Positions 10,804 through 22,639 of a stretch of 64,000 bases of DNA are shown piece after piece (position 1 is the first letter of the stretch; every line of letters begins with the position of its first letter). The stretch is from contig NC_134834.1 of assembly GCF_004210375.1 (NCBI RefSeq), positions 96,476,170 to 96,540,169 on the forward strand. Direction: 5' to 3'. Source of the DNA: Tachypleus tridentatus (lineage: Eukaryota > Arthropoda > Merostomata > Xiphosura > Limulidae). Position numbers and translations under genes: made by a program. The notes beneath the pieces were generated by a model. The model did no database searches. It saw nothing but the letters and a program-made list of their open reading frames with translations, and was not told the origin of the DNA.

Positions 10804-13006
10804 TCTTTTTAACTTTCTTTCTAGGGTTAATTTCACTTACGAATGGATAAAATTATAAAATATATAAGATCCATTTAATTATTTGCGACTACGATTATAT
10901 GAATGATTCGTTTAAAAACAAAACAACAAACATGTACAATGTCCAAAGAGAAAACTCACATAAAAAACGAAATGTATTTAAGTTATTGAGGCCTGAGTCG
11001 TCAGAAATGTAATATATCAAAAGAGATTCGAATTAATTTTGGTGTTAAAAATGTGAATAAATCCCTCGAGTCTGGTGTCATATGTTTAAGTTATTAAACA
11101 TGTCTAGATCTCTAACAGAACAATGAAATGATTTCCGTAGCTATCATCAATTTTCCTTCCATAAAATATAGTTATTAATACTGAATTTTGTAATTAAGAT
11201 CGGATTTATTTTCATTATATCTAAACTTTCCACGCTAACATTACTTCTGTTCCATCGTTTTATTAATCGAATATCGTATGAACATGACGTTATGTTGTTG
11301 GATATTAATGGAGCTTGGTACATTTTTGGTATAATACTTCAGATTTCTTGAAGCTCAGGGAATATTTAAATAACAGCAGTGACACGAGAGCATTCCATTC
11401 GTGCTGGTGATTTCAAATAGACATCATAATGACAGGATACTGACATGCATTAAAGGCAGCATATTTGAGAAAAATCTTGAAGCCTTTAAATGACATTCAG
11501 ATTCGTAAATACTCGGAAGAATGTAGTTCTAGAAATAATAAAATCGTACGAAACTCACCAACGTCACGAAGTTGTCAGATTTTAAATTGATCAGAGATCC
11601 TATCTTTGAAACCGACAAATTATTGGATAAGAACATCCATTTATTTAAGTTCATTTTCAAGTTTAAAATTCGTGTTTAATAAAACTCACTGCAAGTTTAA
11701 AACACGAGTAGCTGTCCTGACCACGTAATGTAACGTTTTTATGGATAGAGCTCAAAAGCTTCCACGTTCACATCCTCATTTTGAAGATAAACACCTAAAC
11801 AATCTTTTACTTTGTGAGAATCAGCTATTCATTCTTCATCTCAAGTAAACCATCCTTTCTTCAAAGAAATTATGAAGATTCTTTTAGATTATTCGTATTT
11901 AATAACCTGCGATTTTTGTTGGTCCTCCTTCACTGAATAGTTTTATTTAAAACATTTGCTAATTTTTTCAAAGAATGTTCAGAACCTTCAAACTGCTTTA
12001 GAAAGAATAATGAAATTTAGTATTGTTATAACAAAAATCTGCGTCACCTATGCCGAGAAACCCAGTTATCAATACTTCATTTCTCTTATACGTTATAAGT
12101 CAAAGCAAGGTGTTTGACATTTACAACGTGTTTTAATTAATACATGAACCGTATGAAATTGAACCTTAAAATGAACCTTAAAATAAGTCGGTATTATTCT
12201 ATTAAGTTGTGAACTCTTTCTTTTAAGTAGAACTATAACGAAGCATTTCTTTCAATTAAAGACGTTAGACGCATTAAAGCAATGAATCCCTAGCTTCTTA
12301 ATGTAATCTCGTGTAGTTAAATGACGTTCTTAGATTTTAAAGTATTTATATATATTTCAATGGAAACTGAATGACGATACGTTAGTTTTAAATGCTTAAA
12401 TAATATAACACCTTCGTAAGGTATATGTTGGAGAAATATCACGAAGATAGATGACGCTATTAACTTTAAAATGTTATAAATTTTAATGAAACTGATGGAT
12501 AAGACCTTAGCAAGTTAAATATTTAGTATAAACTTTCATTCTAAAGTGTATATTTCTTTAGCTTGATATCCTGAAATACGGAGAACTGGCTTTGAATAGA
12601 ATAAAAGTAAAAAGGCTGTAATAGTGTAATCCTATTTAGTAGTTTTGTCTGATCTATTTCATGTTCAGATGCATGAACTAATCTTTGAAGCAGTCTAGTT
12701 TCATGAAATCAGTTGTGTCCATTTTCATGTTTAGCATAAGATAGCCTTATTCTACTTAATAATCTTAATGGAAAACGTTTAAAAGTTTCTGTTTGAAGAA
12801 TTTAAAAAAAACAGCACAAAACGTTTTTCAAACTCCAATTGCATATGAATATTTGAAGTTCACAGATTCTCTAAACACAGAATTTAAGGGGTTTTTTTCT
12901 CTTTCAAACAAATTTTACTTTATGATAACAACTCAAAAACTTTCACAGAAACCTCTGTTTTCAAAACAAAATTTCCAAACATATTTCTGCTTCGAAAAAT
13001 TCCACT
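10804..13006. other. Intergenic, nothing recognised
   Basis: About 2.2 kb of A+T-rich DNA with frequent CpG, no SINE and no convincing ORF. A 71-codon + strand ORF at 12793-13008 has no recognisable domain. Confidence 0.5.
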
Positions 13007-13017
13007 AATATACAATG

Positions 13018-13296
13018 CGGCGGGCCTGGCCAATTGTGTTCAGGCGTTCGACTCGTAATCTGATAGTCGCGGGTTCGAATCCCAGTCGCACCAAATATGC
13101 TCGCCCTTTCAGCCGTGGGGGCGTTATAATGTTACGGTCAATCCCACTATTCGTTGGTAAAAGAGTAGCCCAAGAGTTGGCGGTGGGTGGTGATTACTAG
13201 CTGCTTTCCCTCTAATCTTACACTACTAAATTAGGGACGGCTAGCGCAGATAGCCCTCGAGTAGCTTTGCGCGAAATTCAAAATAAACAAACAAAC
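13018..13296 (+). mobile_element. SINE family A copy, full length, with an 11-bp target-site duplication
   Basis: This is a complete copy from cgggcctggcc to the aaacaaacaaac tail. AATATACAATG occurs directly before it (13007-13017) and directly after it (13297-13307), a perfect target-site duplication that fixes both ends. The body matches the other copies closely, so the insertion is probably fairly recent. Confidence 0.95.
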
Positions 13297-13371
13297 AATA
13301 TACAATGTAATATGACTATAAAAGTTTGTTCTTCAAGACGTGAGGAAAAAGAATAAACACGTGATGTTGCT

Positions 13372-13464
13372 ATTATTACTTTAGCACAGAGCTAAACGAT
13401 AGGCTATCTGAACTCTGTTCATCGTGGAGAATCTAGCCCCGGATTTTAAGGTTGCATATCCAGA
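13372..13464 (-). mobile_element. SINE family B copy, worn
   Basis: Read on the minus strand, this has a ctaaaatcc-like anticodon-arm end, ggggctagattctcc as the B-box region, cagatagcctat and a tagctctgtgc tail. It matches the order of family B copies at 23.6 and 27.9 kb. Confidence 0.6.
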
Positions 13465-15828
13465 AACTTACCGCGTATTCCACAAAGTAATAAATAATAA
13501 AATACATACCAATACATCAGCTGTTTTGCTTGTTAACTTTCATTAGGGAGAAATCGTGATTTTTACAACGAGTAATTTTGTTTGTTAATGAAACAAACCA
13601 GAGTTGAAACAAGGAAACATTGTTTTTAAATATTTTGTTAAAAAAATAACAACAGTAACAAAGATTTCTTCCTTCTAATCAATAACCATGTGGAAGTATC
13701 TACTTGTTACATGGTTTAACCATTTAGTTTTATACGATTAAGATACATAATTATACATTAAAGATTTCTATAGGAGAATATTGTGGTTATCACAGATGTT
13801 TCAGTTACCAGTGAATATTATGAACTCAACCCTCGTGAATTTTACGCAACAAGATCAAAAAGTAATAAACGTGTTTTTTTCAGAATTCCATTTCATCAGA
13901 ATATGATTCCGTACAAAATATATAAATTCTCAAAAGCTACTGTTAATATTTTTCATTATTTGTGTTTGTACTGAGTATTTGAATGTTCGCATTTACCTTC
14001 TGTTACACATAGTTGTTGAATAAACATAGAATTATAGTATTTAGTTCCGTGTTATTTTTACCCTAATTATACCACAACCTTTGATGTCATTTTCACCATC
14101 TCATCGTTATATCTTTAAACAATTTTGTTTATAAAAATGAACTCATACAGGCATCTCAAACTGCCGATTTTGTAGGTTTTACGAAAACCCTATAAAGTGA
14201 ACTCATCTTTAAAATTTATAGAAAATTTGCCATGGAAGAAAAATATCTAAAAGTAGACATTAGCCGTGAAGATAGGTAAGGTTGAGCCTAGATTACATTT
14301 TCAGATGCATATTTTACATATAAAACTACATAATAATTGTATATACGAGCTTTAATTTGCCGTAGCTACTAAGCCAAAAAAAATTGCTTATGGATTTTTG
14401 TCCATAAATTATAGCAATATAAATTAAATGTTTTACAATATACGATCATAAGGACTGTTCTAAAGCTAACAGTACAATCAGAGAGAAAAATCAACTCTTT
14501 AGAGCTTCTACCTAAGAACAAGAACAAGGAACAAATATTTTGGATTTTGAATCACAAATCAAAAGACAGTCTAAACTACTTACAAATCTGACTTATTGTA
14601 CTAGAACGAGTTACTGATTTTAGGTACCAGTCAGGAGTTCTGGAAATCCAAAAACGTTCATTTAAACCTGATGTGTTTTAACACTGATATGTAGTGATTT
14701 CAACGAATTTCTTACTATTCTTACCTTCTGATTTAGTTACCAATACATTTTACGTATTATTTTTATGAATAATTTCATGGTTCTTCAGCCATAAATCTAT
14801 CCGTGACTACATTGTTTTGTTGATTGGTTTGGGAATTTGCTGTGAATCAAATATGTATATATATATAGAGGTGCAGTTGAGGTTGCCCTTGAAGTCACGG
14901 CTCGTATAGGAGCCAACGTATATTTGAATTAGCATATGCAAATGACTCGTACGAAGCACGATTAATCCTCTGGACAGGTGCATAGAGTTTTTTGGGCTAC
15001 ACCCGTATTAATAAAGAATTACATTTGAAACCTCGACGCAGGATAAAATTAGAAGCTGTAATACCAATTAATTTATACGTTGTAAACTGTTCGCTATCAT
15101 TCAATGATGACTTTTTACTAAAACACTTCAAGGTGTTTGAAAATTGATTTCGTCGTCGGGAAATTGCATGAGTAATATTTTCCCGCAGTTAGTAGAGATT
15201 TATCGAGTTTCATGTAATACAATTAATAAAATTGGTTTCAGAAATATTTTTAAAAGTTATTTGCCTTACACAGTATATATATATATGAATTCTTCACGTT
15301 TTTTGCTATTTCATCCGAGGCCAACATACTTTACATAGAGATGTACAGATTAGTGGAATTTAAAAAGGTAAGCCCAAAAGGCTTACGAAATAATTATCTT
15401 TGAGAAGCGCTCTAGAATGGATTGGTGAAATTGCTTTTTATTGATCCACAGTGTTGTCTTACACAAATAGGGTCACGAATAAAGATTACGAGAGGACTTA
15501 ATGGTGATTCTTTAAATAATGTGTATTTAATATTTGAGGATGATAAACCGATATATTTTTAAAATGCATGGTTGAGTTCTTTATCAATATTGAAGGATTT
15601 TCCCTTCATAGTTTTGAGTATGATGAAGTTCTGAATTTTTCATAAAATGAGTGACTTACTGCAGTGATACACAGGTAGCGCAACGGTGCTTAAGAGTAGA
15701 TAACACTTTACATATATGTATATATATATATATATATAATTAACATAAACCTAAATTGAAAATCTGGCTGCAAAGACAATAGCAATTTACCTCTTAGAAG
15801 ATATCCATCTTCCTATTTAACTCTTAGA
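13465..15828. other. Intergenic, one possible regulatory island
   Basis: No gene or transposon was recognised in about 2.4 kb. The only notable segment is near 14880-14990 (listed separately). Short TA runs occur at 14860-14870 and 15715-15738. Confidence 0.5.
14928..14972. promoter_or_regulatory. Possible POU/OTX binding cluster
   Basis: ATTAGCATATGCAAAT at 14928-14943 is a near-palindromic octamer-type site (two POU half sites). About 25 bp downstream, GATTAATCC resembles an OTX/bicoid-type site. These are motif matches only, with no evidence of function. Confidence 0.25.
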
Positions 15829-15830
15829 AG

Positions 15831-16104
15831 CCTGGAATGGCCAAACGCGTAAGGCGTGCGACTCGTAATCCGAGGGTCGCGGGTTCGTGCCCGCGTCGCG
15901 CTAAACATGCTCGCCCTCCCAGCCGTGGGGGCGTATAATGTGACGGTCAATCCCACTATTCGTTGGTAAAAGAGTAGCCCAAGAGTTGGCGGTGGGTGGT
16001 GATGACTAGCTGCTTTCCCTCTAGTCTTACACTGCTAAATTAGGGACGGCTAGCACAGATAGCCCTCGAGTAGCTTTGTGCGAAATTCCAAAAAACAAAC
16101 AACA
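15831..16104 (+). mobile_element. SINE family A copy, full length, with target-site duplication
   Basis: Complete copy from cctggaatggcc to the aaacaaacaac tail. TAACTCTTAGAAG precedes it (15818-15830) and follows it (16105-16117). The neighbourhood also repeats a ctcttagaagatat block of about 30 bp on both sides, so part of this direct repeat may predate the insertion. Confidence 0.92.
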
Positions 16105-16579
16105 TAACTCTTAGAAGATATCTATCTTTCTATTTAACTCTATGTTTCCCACAACAGCACAGTGTAGCCCATTTTAATAAATTATTTTTTAAACTTTCGA
16201 ACGAGAAAATATGAAAAGGAAATTAAAGATGTTCCAATATTAACATAGGATTTGGAAATGTATAGAATGGAATGGAATCCTTGGAAGCAATAAACTCGGA
16301 AATGTGCTTGTCTGAAAGCAATAATTCGTTTTTATACTCGTGTTTCACGTGTGTTAGTAGAGATCACAGAATATTTCGAGCTATTCCACAAGATGCCCAA
16401 CACCGTAAACCGATGTTTTACAGTTCCGTGATGTTAATGCATGGTTCATTAGGGAAGGAGACACGAATTGAAGTCGAGTAACAGATGAGAATTTGAGTAC
16501 AACTTTTAGAAGTCTACACAAGGTGACCCTGAGGAGATTGTAAGAAGTAGTAGAGTAAACCTATCCCTGATTTCATAAA

Positions 16580-16815
16580 CTAACTGTAAAACTTTTTGTT
16601 GTAACTTGAAACTAACACAAACTACGGTCATCAAATATACAGTTGTATGATTTGTTACACGACTGGTGAAAAATACAAGTCCCCAAGTACAGACATATAT
16701 GATCTATAACATGATTGTTGTAGCAATACAAGTTCACAAATTCACACATGTATGTTTTGTAATACGATTGTTGTAACAATTTATGTAAGTTCCCAAATAC
16801 TGACAGTGCTACATA
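16580..16815. repeat. Degenerate 53-bp tandem repeat (left part)
   Basis: Units near 16648, 16700 and 16752 share tgtaacacgattgttgtaac-like sequence followed by caagtccccaaatacagac. The same unit resumes at about 17865, beyond the CR1-like LINE. Confidence 0.7.
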
Positions 16816-16835
16816 AAAGGCTTGTAAAGAAACTT

Positions 16836-17790
16836 AACTCTATAAGAGTGGGGGGTATGTTAACTGATTAGATAGAGGAGTGGCTGGGTAGAAGGAAGCA
16901 GAGAGTTGTTATAAATGGAGTTCAATCAAACTGGATTAACGTTGCAAGTGCGGTGCCCTAGGGCTCGGTCTAAGGATCTTTGCTCTTATTTTAATTATAT
17001 GAATGATATAGATGAAGGAATGGTCAATAAACTGCTTAAATGTTCTGATGATATGATGATCTTGGATGTTGCTGTGAAGAGGATGCTGCTGCTTTTGAAA
17101 AGGATTTGCATCATTCAGTAAGTTTGAGAAAATAAATAACAGGTTGGTTTTAATTATGATAAAAGTAAGATATTACATGTGGGTTATAATAATTTGAATT
17201 ATAATTTGGATGAGAATAACCTTAACGGTGTAAATGTTCATCAGTCTCTTAAGACATCTTGGCAGTGCACTGTTGTTGGTAAGGCAAGTGTGAGTTTAGG
17301 TTATAACTACAGAAATACTTAACAATAAAGCTAAAGAAATTATAATTTCTTTGTATAGATCACTGATTTGGAGTATTATATTCAGTGTTGGGCTATTTAC
17401 CTCAGGATAGACACTGAATTGTTGGAAAGGTTTTTAAAGAGGGTTACCAAAATGGAGGATTTGTCAAATGAAGAGACATCAAGGTTCCTAAAATTGCTTT
17501 CTCTTAAGAAACGAAGAGTTAAATGGAATCTGATTAAAGTGTTTAAGATTGTAAAGGGAACTGGAACTGTTGATGTATAATCTCATTTCTTAATAGTAAA
17601 CAGTGACAATAGTAGAACTAGGGGACACATAAATTTTGGCAGGGTAGAAATTATCTTCAACTAAGATATATTTATGTTTTTAACAAGGTGGTTGGTATTT
17701 GGAATAGTTTACCTTCAGATATTATGGAAACAGTAAGTTTGAATAAGTTTAAGAGAAAGCTCGGTAATTAAATAAATGATGAGGGCTAGT
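16836..17790 (+). pseudogene. CR1/L2-like LINE fragment: reverse transcriptase C-terminal half and 3' end, frameshifted
   Basis: Translated pieces in shifting frames follow the order of a CR1/L2-type reverse transcriptase. First comes WLGRRKQRVVINGVQSNWI, then a GVPQGSVLGP-like block (disrupted), then YMNDI. The FADD site is changed to CSDD (near 17042), followed by an FEKDLHH helix and a DKSKILHVG-like block. Next is a LYRSLIW block (near 17355), then RRVKWNLIKVFKIVKG, then the terminal NRVVGIWNSLPSDI. These blocks are characteristic of the superfamily. Multiple stops and frameshifts show that the copy is dead and 5'-truncated. Flanking 53-bp repeats on both sides show that it landed inside a tandem array. 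Confidence 0.8.
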
Positions 17791-17864
17791 TTGTTTGTTT
17801 GCTTTTTACATAAAGATAGCATTTCATTTTTTTCATTTAATAGTTTTACTTGTCCATAAACTTT

Positions 17865-17990
17865 ATCTTGTAATTTGTAACATGATTATTGTAACAGTAT
17901 ATAAGTCCCCAAATACAGAGTTGTTTTCTAACATGTTTCTTGTAATGACAAAAGCACACAATTAATGATTTGTTTTCTAACAAAACAAAT
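17865..17990. repeat. Degenerate 53-bp tandem repeat (right part)
   Basis: Units with tgtaacatgattattgtaac and taagtccccaaatacag match those at 16580-16815 across the intervening LINE. Confidence 0.65.
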
Positions 17991-18069
17991 GGTGGACTGT
18001 TTTTAATTATAAAATATATTTTCCCAAATACGCTTTTGTGTTGTTCAGTTACATTTTAGGGTGATTTTC

Positions 18070-18140
18070 TTTCTGGGGCATTCAGGAGTTACACGCGATT
18101 GGTACCTTGTTATACTATAACGTCACAATATAATGACGAG
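18070..18140. repeat. Diverged 74-bp unit, left flank of the large minisatellite
   Basis: The order ttctgg, ttcaggagttacac, cgtcacaat and aatgacgag matches the 74-bp unit at 7.8-8.16 kb. Confidence 0.6.
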
Positions 18141-19610
18141 TTTGAGATGTTCAGGGTAGGTAGTGCATGGTGGATATGTTGAGATGTTCAGGGGTAGGTA
18201 GTACATGGGGGATATGTTGAGATGTTCAGGGTAGGTAGTACATGGTGGATATGTTGAGATGTTCAGGGTAGGTAGTACATAGGGGATATGTTGAGATGTT
18301 CAGGGCAGGTAGTACATGGTGGATATGTTGAGATGTCCAGGGTAGGTAGTACATGGTGGATATGTTGAGATGTTCAGGGCAGGTAGTACATGGTGGATAT
18401 GTTGAGATGTTCAGGGCAGGCAGCACATGGTGGATATGTTGAGATGTTCAGGGTCCAGGTAGGCAGTACACGGTGGATATGTTGAGATGTCCAGGGCAGG
18501 CAGTACATGGTGGATATGTTGAGATGTTCAGGGCAGGCAGTACAGTGGATATGTTGAGATGTTCAGGGCAGGTAGCACACGGTGATATGTTGAGATGTCC
18601 AGGGCAGGTAGTACACGGTGGATATGTTCGAGATGTCCAGGGTAGGTAGTACGGTGGATACGCCGAGACGTCCAGGGCAGGCAGCACGGTGGATATGCCG
18701 AGACGTCCAGGGCAGGCAGTACACGGCGGATTATGCCGAGACGTCCAGGGCAGGCAGTACACGGCGGATATGCCGAGACGTCCAGGGCAGGCAGCACACG
18801 GCGGATACGCCGAGACGTCCAGGGCAGGCAGCGCACGGCGGATTATGCCGAGACGTCCAGGGCAGGCAGCGTACACGGCGGATTACGCCGAGACGTCCAG
18901 GGCAGGCAGCACACGGCGGATTACGCCGAGACGTCCAGGGCAGGCAGCACACGGCGGATACGCCGAGACGTCCAGGGCAGGCAGCACGGCGGATACGTCG
19001 AGACGTTCACGGCGGATATATTGAGATGTCCAGGGCAGGCAGTACACGTCCGAGACGTCCAGGGCAGGCAGTACATACGGTGGATATGTTGAGACGTCCA
19101 GGGCAGGCAGTACACGGCGGATATGTTGAGACGTCCAGGGCAGGCAGCACGGCGGATACGAGACGTCCAGGCAGGCAGTACATAGTGGATATGTCGAGAC
19201 GTCCAGGGCAGGCAGTACACGGTGGATACGTTGAGATGTCCAGGGCAGGCAGTACACGGTGGATATGTTGAGATGTTCAGGGCAGGCAGCATACGGTGGA
19301 TATGCCGAGATGTCCAGGGCAGGCAGTACACGGTGGATGTTGAGAGATGTTCAGGTAGGTAGTATACGGTGGATATGTTGAGATGTTCAGGGGTAGGTAG
19401 TGCATGGTGGATATGTTGAGATGTTCAGGGGTAGGTAGTACATGGTGGATATGTTGAGATGTTCAGGGGTAGGTAGTACATGGTGGATATGTTGAGATGT
19501 TCAGGGGTAGGTAGTACATGGTGGATATGTTGAGATGTTCAGGGGTAGGTAGTACATGGTGGATATGTTGAGATGTTCAGGGGTAGGTAGTACATGGTGG
19601 ATATGTTGTT
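18141..19610. repeat. Minisatellite of about 40 units, period about 37 bp, with a GC/CpG-rich core
   Basis: Forty occurrences of gagatgt or gagacgt spaced about 36-38 bp apart define the units. Outer units read gagatgttcagg, gtaggtagtacatggtgg and atatgtt. Units between about 18655 and 19215 read gagacgtccagg, gcaggcagcacacggcgg and atacgcc. Graded intermediates lie between them. Almost all differences are T (edge) to C (core) on the + strand, while A and G positions are unchanged. The open frames across the array on both strands (up to 217 codons) come from the repetition and lack domains. Confidence 0.97.
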
Positions 19611-19760
19611 CTGTTGTGAAGTTAGGTTTTTTAATTATGACGAGTTCTGGTGTGAATTGTTCAGAAGGAGCACTCGGTGGATATATTGTTGTGAAGTCAC
19701 AAGTTTATGATGATTTCCGATTTCAGCCGTTCAGGAGTATCATGTGGTGGGAAAGAATTA
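19611..19760. repeat. Diverged 74-bp units, right flank of the large minisatellite
   Basis: gacgagttctggtgtgaatt, then ggtggatatattg and tgtgaagtcacaag, reproduce the 74-bp unit seen at 7.8-8.16 kb, followed by a further worn unit. This places the 37-bp array inside remnants of the longer repeat. Confidence 0.8.
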
Positions 19761-20298
19761 TTTTATTGCATGTGTTAAAACATTTGAACATTTTATCTTA
19801 TGGAATTCATTAATTTACCAATATTATTACGTGTATGTTGATTACATGAACCTGAAAAAATCATTCAATAGCCAATATATTGAGTCTTTTTTAAGCCTAA
19901 AACAAGTAATTGTTTTACGACGGTTGTACAAAACTCAACGCAACAGACTTGCATACCAGCCAATAGATTTTTGTTATTTTTCAACCATTAATATGTCGTT
20001 GTTCTATGAAGATTTTATTATCTTCAACTCCTTCATTATTAATAGGCCAATATGAATGTTTTAACTCACAAGAATTTTGTGTACTTTATGTATCTTAACG
20101 TCTTAATATCTATAGTTATTTAAAAATAATATATATGAATTTATAGAATATTACTTCTATATATGGTGGGCAGCAGATAATGTGTGTGATTTGTTATTTA
20201 ATAACGTTTTTCATAATTTGTTCGTTATTTATAGGATTCAAGCTCAAGATGTGAGACTTACATTCATCCTAAAAGTCGCCTGTTTCATGTTTTTACCA
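19761..20298. other. Intergenic, possibly the remainder of the repeat-bearing element
   Basis: A 103-codon + strand ORF (19744-20055) has no recognisable domain. Near 20020, attatcttcaactcc resembles atcatcttcaactcc at about 8217, downstream of the other 74-bp array. This hints that both arrays belong to one dispersed element. Confidence 0.35.
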
Positions 20299-20577
20299 GA
20301 CCCGGCATGGCCAGGTGGATTAAGGCGTTCGACTCGTAATCTGGGGGTCGAGGGTTGGAATCCCCTTCATACCAAACACGCTCGCCCTTTCAGCTGTGGG
20401 GGCATTATAATGTGACGGTGACTCCCACTATTCGTTGGTAAAAGATTAGCCTAAGAGTTGGCAGTGGGTGTTGATGACTAGCTGCCTTCCCTCTAGTCTT
20501 ACACTGCTAAATTAAGGACGGCTAGCGCAGATAGCCCTCGTGTAGCTTTGCGCGAAATTAAAAAACAACAACAACAA
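20299..20577 (+). mobile_element. SINE family A copy, full length
   Basis: Complete head (gacccggcatggccaggtgg), B-box region, body, and caacaacaac tail. Confidence 0.93.
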
Positions 20578-20653
20578 ATCCTCATTTTTTTCTTACAAAA
20601 GTAACACGATTGATAGAGATTTTTCAGAGTGGATATTGATAATTACTGCATGT

Positions 20654-20917
20654 TGGCGGCCCCATATGGCCAGGTGGTTAAATCGCTCAACTCATAATCC
20701 GAGAGTCGAGGGTTTGAATCCCTATCACACCAAACATGCTCTCCCTTTCAGGCGTAGAGGCGTTATAATGTGCGGTCAATCCCACTATTCGTTGGTAAAA
20801 GTGCCACAAGAGTTGGCGGTGATGACTATCTGTTTTTCCTCCATCCTTACATTGCTAAATTAGTAACCGCTAGTTCAGATATTCCACGCATAGCTTTGCG
20901 CGAAATTCAAAACAAAC
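20654..20917 (+). mobile_element. SINE family A copy, diverged
   Basis: The head ccatatggccaggtggttaa and a degenerate B box (gggtttgaatccc) are present. The body has several small deletions, and the tail ends at caaacg. It lies less than 80 bp after another copy in the same orientation. Confidence 0.9.
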
Positions 20918-21864
20918 GATATGCTGGCTTCTCTTGTTACAGTTGCGTATGTCGTATACGATTATTTTTTGTATCTATACAACTAGCTCATTAAGTTATT
21001 TCAATTCTACATTTTTCAACTAATAAAAAAATTCTTTCCAAAAGAAAGCCTCGACAGGGAAATAATTTAAAAAAAAAACTTGTCTCCAATTACGATTATG
21101 ACAACGTTGAGAACCCTAATGAACTTCACGAGAGCTCCCAAAACCAGAACCGCTAGAATTCTTAAAGTAATTGGGTCCCATTCCATTGGTGATTTTGCAT
21201 TTTTCTATCAGTATGCCCCATCTACTTAATTTAAGTACCTGGACTTAAAAACATCTGTTCCAAGAAATATAATTGGCGGTTTGATTCCAGTAACCGGAAG
21301 TGTTATAACTTTAGTAGTTAACGTCACACAACTTAGTTTTTCGTCAATTATGTCCATTTAATAAAGTAGAAACTTCATATAGCATATGTTACAATATGCA
21401 TGGTTTACTGAATATAACAAAAGTATAATTTTACATAATTATGATACATCGATAAATTGCAAACTGTTAGATGTGAACTCGAATCTAGTATTTCCTCGTG
21501 AGAATGAACAAGTGCTATTTAAACCAAATTATGTTTAATTTCACGCTCCTGTTAATTCGGAAAGTGAAGCATATGCATGATTACACACTATTTAATGGAT
21601 AACAATTTTATCTAATTTATTTTAAAGATACCAACAGAGGGCGCGGTGCTGCTCTTTCCAAATAAATATATTCAGTCGAATACGTGTGAATACGGTAAAT
21701 GTTTCGCTCATTATGATACGTAACTGTTGTAATAGTAGCATCAAAACACTAAACAATTTTCATCCGACATAAATTACACTGAAATAAAATAATCAGTTGA
21801 AATATAAAAATAATTACAGAATATTCCGATCAAAAAGACACATATGAGCACTAATTATTAGTAA
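20918..21864. other. Intergenic, nothing recognised
   Basis: A+T-rich, no ORF of note, no repeat recognised. Confidence 0.5.
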
Positions 21865-21865
21865 T

Positions 21866-22130
21866 TTGGCCAGGTGGTAAGGACGCTCAATTCGAAATCT
21901 GAGGTCGCGGGTACGAATCTCCGTTACATCAAACACGCTCGTTCGTTCAGCCTTAAGGTCGTTATAATGTGACGGTCAATCCCACTATTCTTTGGTAAAA
22001 CAGTAGCCCAAGAGTTGACGGTGGGTGGTGATGAATAACTGCCTTCCATTTAGACTTTCAGTGCTGAATTAAGGACGGCTAGCGCAGATAGCCCTCGTGT
22101 ATCTTTGCGCGAAATTCAAAAACAAACAAA
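21866..22130 (+). mobile_element. SINE family A copy, 5'-trimmed
   Basis: Starts at ttggccaggtgg. The degenerate B box (gggtacgaatctcc) is followed by a complete body and a caaacaaac tail. Confidence 0.9.
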
Positions 22131-22635
22131 AAATTAATTATTGAAACACATTTTCCCTGTAAAACAAGAATAATAGAGAAACAAACTTAAAACAACGTAA
22201 CTGTTAACCAGTTTTTAAACTCTAGAAGAGAGCAATACGTTATACCTACTATAACTGTTAGTTAACAATAACATGTTAACCATCACTGACTATTTCATTC
22301 ATCTTGGGACACAATTTGTCAACATTTCGCCATTATAAATGTTTCTTCATAACCAACGTTATTTTCAAGAATGTTAAAGTATCTGCAGTTTGAGAAAAAT
22401 AACTTTGTTTATCACACAGACTGGTTCGTTCCTCGTTTCTTTGGAGTTCGCTGGTTTTGTCAAATATATTTAACATTTTACCACACTTTGTTTGTGGTTC
22501 TGTTTGCTTAATTATGTGTAATTAGGTCAGCCATAGTTGTCTTCCGTTTACCTTCAAAACGATCTTCGCACTTTTGGAGGCACTGGGCACCCTGCAAGAA
22601 AAATGATCAAATTCATTAATCATATAAGAATAATC
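22131..22635. other. Intergenic, nothing recognised
   Basis: A+T-rich with no recognised feature. Confidence 0.5.
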
Positions 22636-22639
22636 CAAC

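Noticed and set aside
18448..19331. Long ORFs on both strands (up to 217 codons, Arg/Gly/Pro/Cys-rich)
   Set aside because: They lie wholly in the 37-bp minisatellite, occur in several frames on both strands, and have no domain or signal. They result from repetition and local GC richness.
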